DNA of 64,000 bases from Pontibacter roseus DSM 17521 (GTDB lineage Bacteria > Bacteroidota > Bacteroidia > Cytophagales > Hymenobacteraceae). Position 1 is the stretch's first letter. Every line of letters begins with the position of its first letter. Below the pieces are notes generated by a model, which saw only the letters and a program-made list of their open reading frames with translations, had not been told where the DNA came from and did no database searches. Of this stretch, positions 61,248-64,000 are shown piece by piece. The stretch is from positions 305,705 through 369,704 of the forward strand of contig NZ_KB890762.1 of assembly GCF_000373265.1 (NCBI RefSeq), in the 5' to 3' direction. The position numbers and the translations under genes are program-made.

Positions 61248-62306
61248 TTACTTCTTTTCTTCGCCAGGCTTTGATTTCGAAACAGCTTTCCTGACCGCCG
61301 GCGCCACCACCGTGCCCAGCAACTCGATGGCGCGCAGCACCTTCTTGTGCGGCAGGGTGCCCACACTCATGTGCAGCAGGAAACGGGTGTTGCCAAAGAG
61401 TTCGTGCTCATATAGGATTTTGTCGATGACCTGTTGCGGACTGCCCACCAGCAGCGAGCCTTCTGGTTCTCGCATCATCTCGTAGTGTTCCCGGTTCATA
61501 GGTGACCAGCCGCGCTCCCGGCCAAGTTTGCTCATCACGTAGGCGTAGGGTCCATAGTACTCATCCGCCGCCTGCTGGGAATCATCCGCCAGGTAGCCGT
61601 GGGAGTTGATAGCCAGTTGCAGCTTGCTAAGGTCATGCCCGGCCTTCTGGTAGGTTTCCTTGTATAGCTGTGTGAACGGGACGAACCGCTCCGGCATGCC
61701 TCCGATTATGGCTAGGGCCATGGGCAATCCAAGCGTAGCGGCACGCACCACCGAGGCCGGCGTTCCGCCTACGGCTACCCAGATGGGTAACTCCGCCTGG
61801 TAGGGCCGGGGGTACACGCCCCGGTTGCTGATGGCCGGCCGGTGCTTGCCGCTCCAGGTGATTTTCTCGCTCTTGTTGAGTTGCAGTAGCAGTTCCAGTT
61901 TCTCGGAGAAAAGGGAGTCGTAATCGTTCAAGTCGTTTCCAAAGAGCGGGAAAGACTCGATGAAGGAGCCGCGCCCTGCTATGATTTCGGCCCTGCCTTT
62001 GGAGAGCAGGTCCACGTGCGCGAAATCCTGGAACACGCGCACGGGGTCATCGGAACTCAGCACCGTCACCGCGCTAGAGAGCTTGATGTTTTTGGTTTTG
62101 ACGGCCGCCGCAGCCAGCACAACCGCAGGCGAGGAGACGAGGTAATCGGGCCGGTGGTGCTCGCCTATGGCAAACACATCCAAACCCACCTGATCGGCCA
62201 GTTCCACTTCCTCCATCAGGTTAGCTATGCGCTCGTAGGCGGGCAATAGATTGCCGGTGGTAGGGTCTGGCGTATTCTCTACAAAGCTGGTGATTCCGAT
62301 TTCCAT
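61248..62306 (-). CDS. LLM-class (luciferase-like) flavin-dependent oxidoreductase
   Basis: The 352-residue protein is a (beta/alpha)8 luciferase-like monooxygenase: [15 protein letters not shown] at the start, [25 protein letters not shown] for the EHH region, [38 protein letters not shown], and [25 protein letters not shown]. It uses reduced FMN or F420-type flavin to oxidise an unknown small molecule; in Bacteroidota FMN is likelier. It ends in a Lys-rich tail ([10 protein letters not shown]). It stands alone and diverges from the pirin gene, sharing a 111-bp promoter gap. Confidence 0.93.
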   Translation of the reverse strand: MEIGITSFVENTPDPTTGNLLPAYERIANLMEEVELADQVGLDVFAIGEHHRPDYLVSSPAVVLAAAAVKTKNIKLSSAVTVLSSDDPVRVFQDFAHVDLLSKGRAEIIAGRGSFIESFPLFGNDLNDYDSLFSEKLELLLQLNKSEKITWSGKHRPAISNRGVYPRPYQAELPIWVAVGGTPASVVRAATLGLPMALAIIGGMPERFVPFTQLYKETYQKAGHDLSKLQLAINSHGYLADDSQQAADEYYGPYAYVMSKLGRERGWSPMNREHYEMMREPEGSLLVGSPQQVIDKILYEHELFGNTRFLLHMSVGTLPHKKVLRAIELLGTVVAPAVRKAVSKSKPGEEKK

Positions 62307-62417
62307 AAGTAGATTCTTGTTTATGTATAGGTATAGAAATAAATCAGTAAAAAGGTTTTAGGGCCGCTGCCTTCGTTCCCGTATCTGCGTTTATAGATAC
62401 AACCAAAGTGATTCCTT

Positions 62418-63332
62418 ATGCTGGACATCGTAATCGAAGCACGTAAAGCAGCCATCGCCCCGGGGATGGACGTGCGCCGCATCCTGCCTTTCCGCCTGCG
62501 CCGGATGGTGGGACCTTTTATTTTCATGGACCACGCCGGTCCGGTGGAGGTACAGCCTCAATTCAGCCACAATATGGACGTGCTGCCTCACCCGCACATT
62601 GGGCTTTCTACGGTGAGCTATCTGTTTGGCGGACAGGTAACGCACCGCGACAGCCTGGGCGTGGAGCAGGTGATACGTCCGGGGGAGGTGAACTGGATGA
62701 CGGCCGGCAGCGGCATTGCGCATTCGGAGCGTTTCGAGGACCCGGCTGCCCTGGCAGGCGGCGAACTGGAGATGATACAGACCTGGGTCGCCTTACCGGA
62801 GAAGGACGAGGAAGCTTCGCCCGCCTTTGACAACTACAAACCTGAGCACCTTCCCGTCTATACCGATACCGGCATTTGGATGCGGCTCATAGCAGGCAAT
62901 GCCTTTGGTTTGCGAAATGACGTCAAAACGCACTCGCCCTTGTTCTACCTGCACCTTGTGCTGGACCAAGGCGCCCGTTTCACGCTGCCGCTGGGGCACA
63001 CGGAGCGTGGGGTTTATGTGGCAAAAGGGAGTGTGGAAGTGGCAGGCAGACGGTATAGTGTAGGGCAGATGCTCGTGTTTAACAAGACGGCCGAGCCCGT
63101 ATTGATTGCCACCGAAAAAAGCACACTCATGCTGCTGGGGGGGGAGCCGCTGGGCGAACGCTTCATCTGGTGGAACTTCGTTTCTTCCCGCAAAGAGCGC
63201 ATTGAGCAGGCCAAGGCGGACTGGAAGGAGGGAAGGATACAGCTACCCACAACCGATAATGAGGAATTCGTGCCTTTGCCGGAGGACCGCTCCAAACCGG
63301 CCGGCGGACCCGCCCCACAGGCGCTCTCCTGA
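62418..63332 (+). CDS. Pirin family protein
   Basis: The 304-residue bicupin shows the N-terminal pirin box with metal-binding residues: PHPHIGLSTVSYLFGGQVTHRDSLG and MTAGSGIAHSERFED. The second cupin begins near residue 150 and is degenerate (FTLPLGHTERGVYVAKGSVEVAGRRY). Some pirins oxidise flavonols such as quercetin; others regulate transcription or metabolism. A role cannot be chosen here. The last 25 residues are Pro-rich (RSKPAGGPAPQALS). It is cytoplasmic, with no signal. Confidence 0.93.
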   Translation: MLDIVIEARKAAIAPGMDVRRILPFRLRRMVGPFIFMDHAGPVEVQPQFSHNMDVLPHPHIGLSTVSYLFGGQVTHRDSLGVEQVIRPGEVNWMTAGSGIAHSERFEDPAALAGGELEMIQTWVALPEKDEEASPAFDNYKPEHLPVYTDTGIWMRLIAGNAFGLRNDVKTHSPLFYLHLVLDQGARFTLPLGHTERGVYVAKGSVEVAGRRYSVGQMLVFNKTAEPVLIATEKSTLMLLGGEPLGERFIWWNFVSSRKERIEQAKADWKEGRIQLPTTDNEEFVPLPEDRSKPAGGPAPQALS

Positions 63333-63494
63333 AAAACCAGAAAGGCCATACCTGTCCTGTTATATCTGAAGGGCACATTTTCCCAGATTATTGACACAAA
63401 CGAGATCATAGACAGCTATTCCTGCAGGTGCCTATTTTCTATTGTTTTATTTGATGCAGGAATAGCATATATTCGTGCCCATAGCCTTTACACT

Positions 63495-64000
63495 ATGGAA
63501 AAGAAAATGCCTATGGCACTGTGGGTGATGGGTTTCATCCTGCTGAGCCTTTACGTGAACCTCGTGCCCCGTCTGTTTGATGCAGGCAATGTGCCGCTCT
63601 GGTTTGCCTACTGGACGGGTTTCTTTCTGCTGGCCTTCCTGGTGAGCAGGTTCATGCTGAAACTGCCCGGGCTGAAGTCATTTGGTATGGCACTGCACCA
63701 GGGCTGGCTGAAGAACCTCGGGCTCGGTTTTATGCTCGCCTTCACAGTCTATGCCCTCAAGTACTTGGTTTTCTATCAGATGGGTAAGTTTGACGTGGCC
63801 GGCGTGCGGGATGTTTCCTTCCTGCTGCCCATGCTGGGGCAGGCACTGCTGGCCATGTTCTTTTCTTCCATCCTCAACGACATCACCATACGCGGCTATT
63901 GGTATACCTTCTTCAGGCGGCGCCAACTCCTGGTGTGGTACGTGCTTACCGCCACACTCCTCTATACCCTGGACGACTTCTGGAATGAAGGCATAGACCC
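63495..64000 (+). CDS. Divergent CPBP-like membrane protein (3' end cut by window edge)
   Basis: At least 168 residues are visible, starting MEKKMPMALWVMGF at 63495, with several membrane helices (about 7-25, 35-52, 75-92 and 105-128). The stretch SSILNDITIRGYWYTFFRRR aligns by position with the EExxxR motif of CPBP/Rce1-like intramembrane proteases, but the two Glu are Asn-Asp (NDxxxR), and a later LDDFWNE stands where FxxH or FHxxxN is expected. It could be a CPBP relative with altered or absent catalysis. The call is tentative; the C-terminus is missing. Confidence 0.5.
   Translation, partial: MEKKMPMALWVMGFILLSLYVNLVPRLFDAGNVPLWFAYWTGFFLLAFLVSRFMLKLPGLKSFGMALHQGWLKNLGLGFMLAFTVYALKYLVFYQMGKFDVAGVRDVSFLLPMLGQALLAMFFSSILNDITIRGYWYTFFRRRQLLVWYVLTATLLYTLDDFWNEGID

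Noticed and set aside
1-64000. CRISPR arrays, tRNA or rRNA genes, integrases and transposases
   Set aside because: None seen on reading both strands; the GGTATA copies are too short and irregularly spaced to be a CRISPR array.

Overview
The window looks like chromosomal DNA from a Bacteroidota bacterium of the Cytophagales, most likely Hymenobacteraceae (Pontibacter or Rufibacter type). The pointers are moderately GC-rich genes, many lipoproteins and signal-peptide proteins, a TonB receptor with an N-terminal carboxypeptidase-regulatory-like domain, a DUF2911 protein, an M16 peptidase pair, a bacteriophytochrome beside a CheB-CheR-PAS-kinase fusion, and weak Shine-Dalgarno sites. I saw no rRNA, tRNA, CRISPR array, transposase or prophage. 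The genus is an inference from gene content.

Region by region. 1-9.6 kb: an ATP-cone/nuclease protein cut by the left edge, secreted proteins of unknown role, a DUF922 HExxH protein, an M1 aminopeptidase, a cold-shock protein, an S1/P1 nuclease, and a P1 peptidase overlapping a class IV aminotransferase. 9.6-13.9 kb: a two-component system, a PepSY-like/beta-propeller lipoprotein and a PAP2 phosphatase; the three promoters share an 11-bp-phased direct repeat placed 6 nt from a TATA-like -10, so they look like one small regulon. 14-32.6 kb: PBP1A, a protein with a tandem duplicated domain, malate:quinone oxidoreductase, a secreted ThuA-like protein, an M13 peptidase, a methyltransferase/GNAT pair, a fasciclin lipoprotein, an M16 peptidase pair, and a PAS/GAF histidine kinase with a CheY-like regulator.

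33.2-43.7 kb is the most unusual part: seven same-strand genes coding for a vWA-like lipoprotein, a three-helix membrane protein, a tubulin/FtsZ-like GTPase, an 1154-residue protein with an actin/Hsp70-type ATPase domain, a membrane-anchored protein with a Gln/Arg/Glu/Pro-rich stalk, a MotA/TolQ-like channel protein with a long tail, and a MotB/OmpA-like partner. Together they suggest an envelope-spanning, ion-driven machine joined to two cytoskeleton-type NTPases. It recalls both Zorya ZorA/ZorB and the FtsZ-like membrane-remodelling systems predicted in the literature, but matches neither fully.

43.8-64 kb: a small lipoprotein, HrpB helicase, an ankyrin protein, an ABM monooxygenase, a light-sensing pair (phytochrome plus CheB-CheR-PAS-kinase), an ECF sigma/anti-sigma pair, a lone ExbD, a TonB-dependent receptor, a PRC-barrel/SHOCT protein with a small membrane partner, a luciferase-like oxidoreductase, pirin, and a partial CPBP-like membrane protein.

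Two sequence-level patterns run through the window. A short motif (AGGTATA, often extended to AGGTATAGC or the palindrome AGGTATACCT) recurs far above chance both inside and between genes. A roughly 170-195 bp inverted-repeat-bounded element occurs twice, in opposite orientations, about 41 kb apart.
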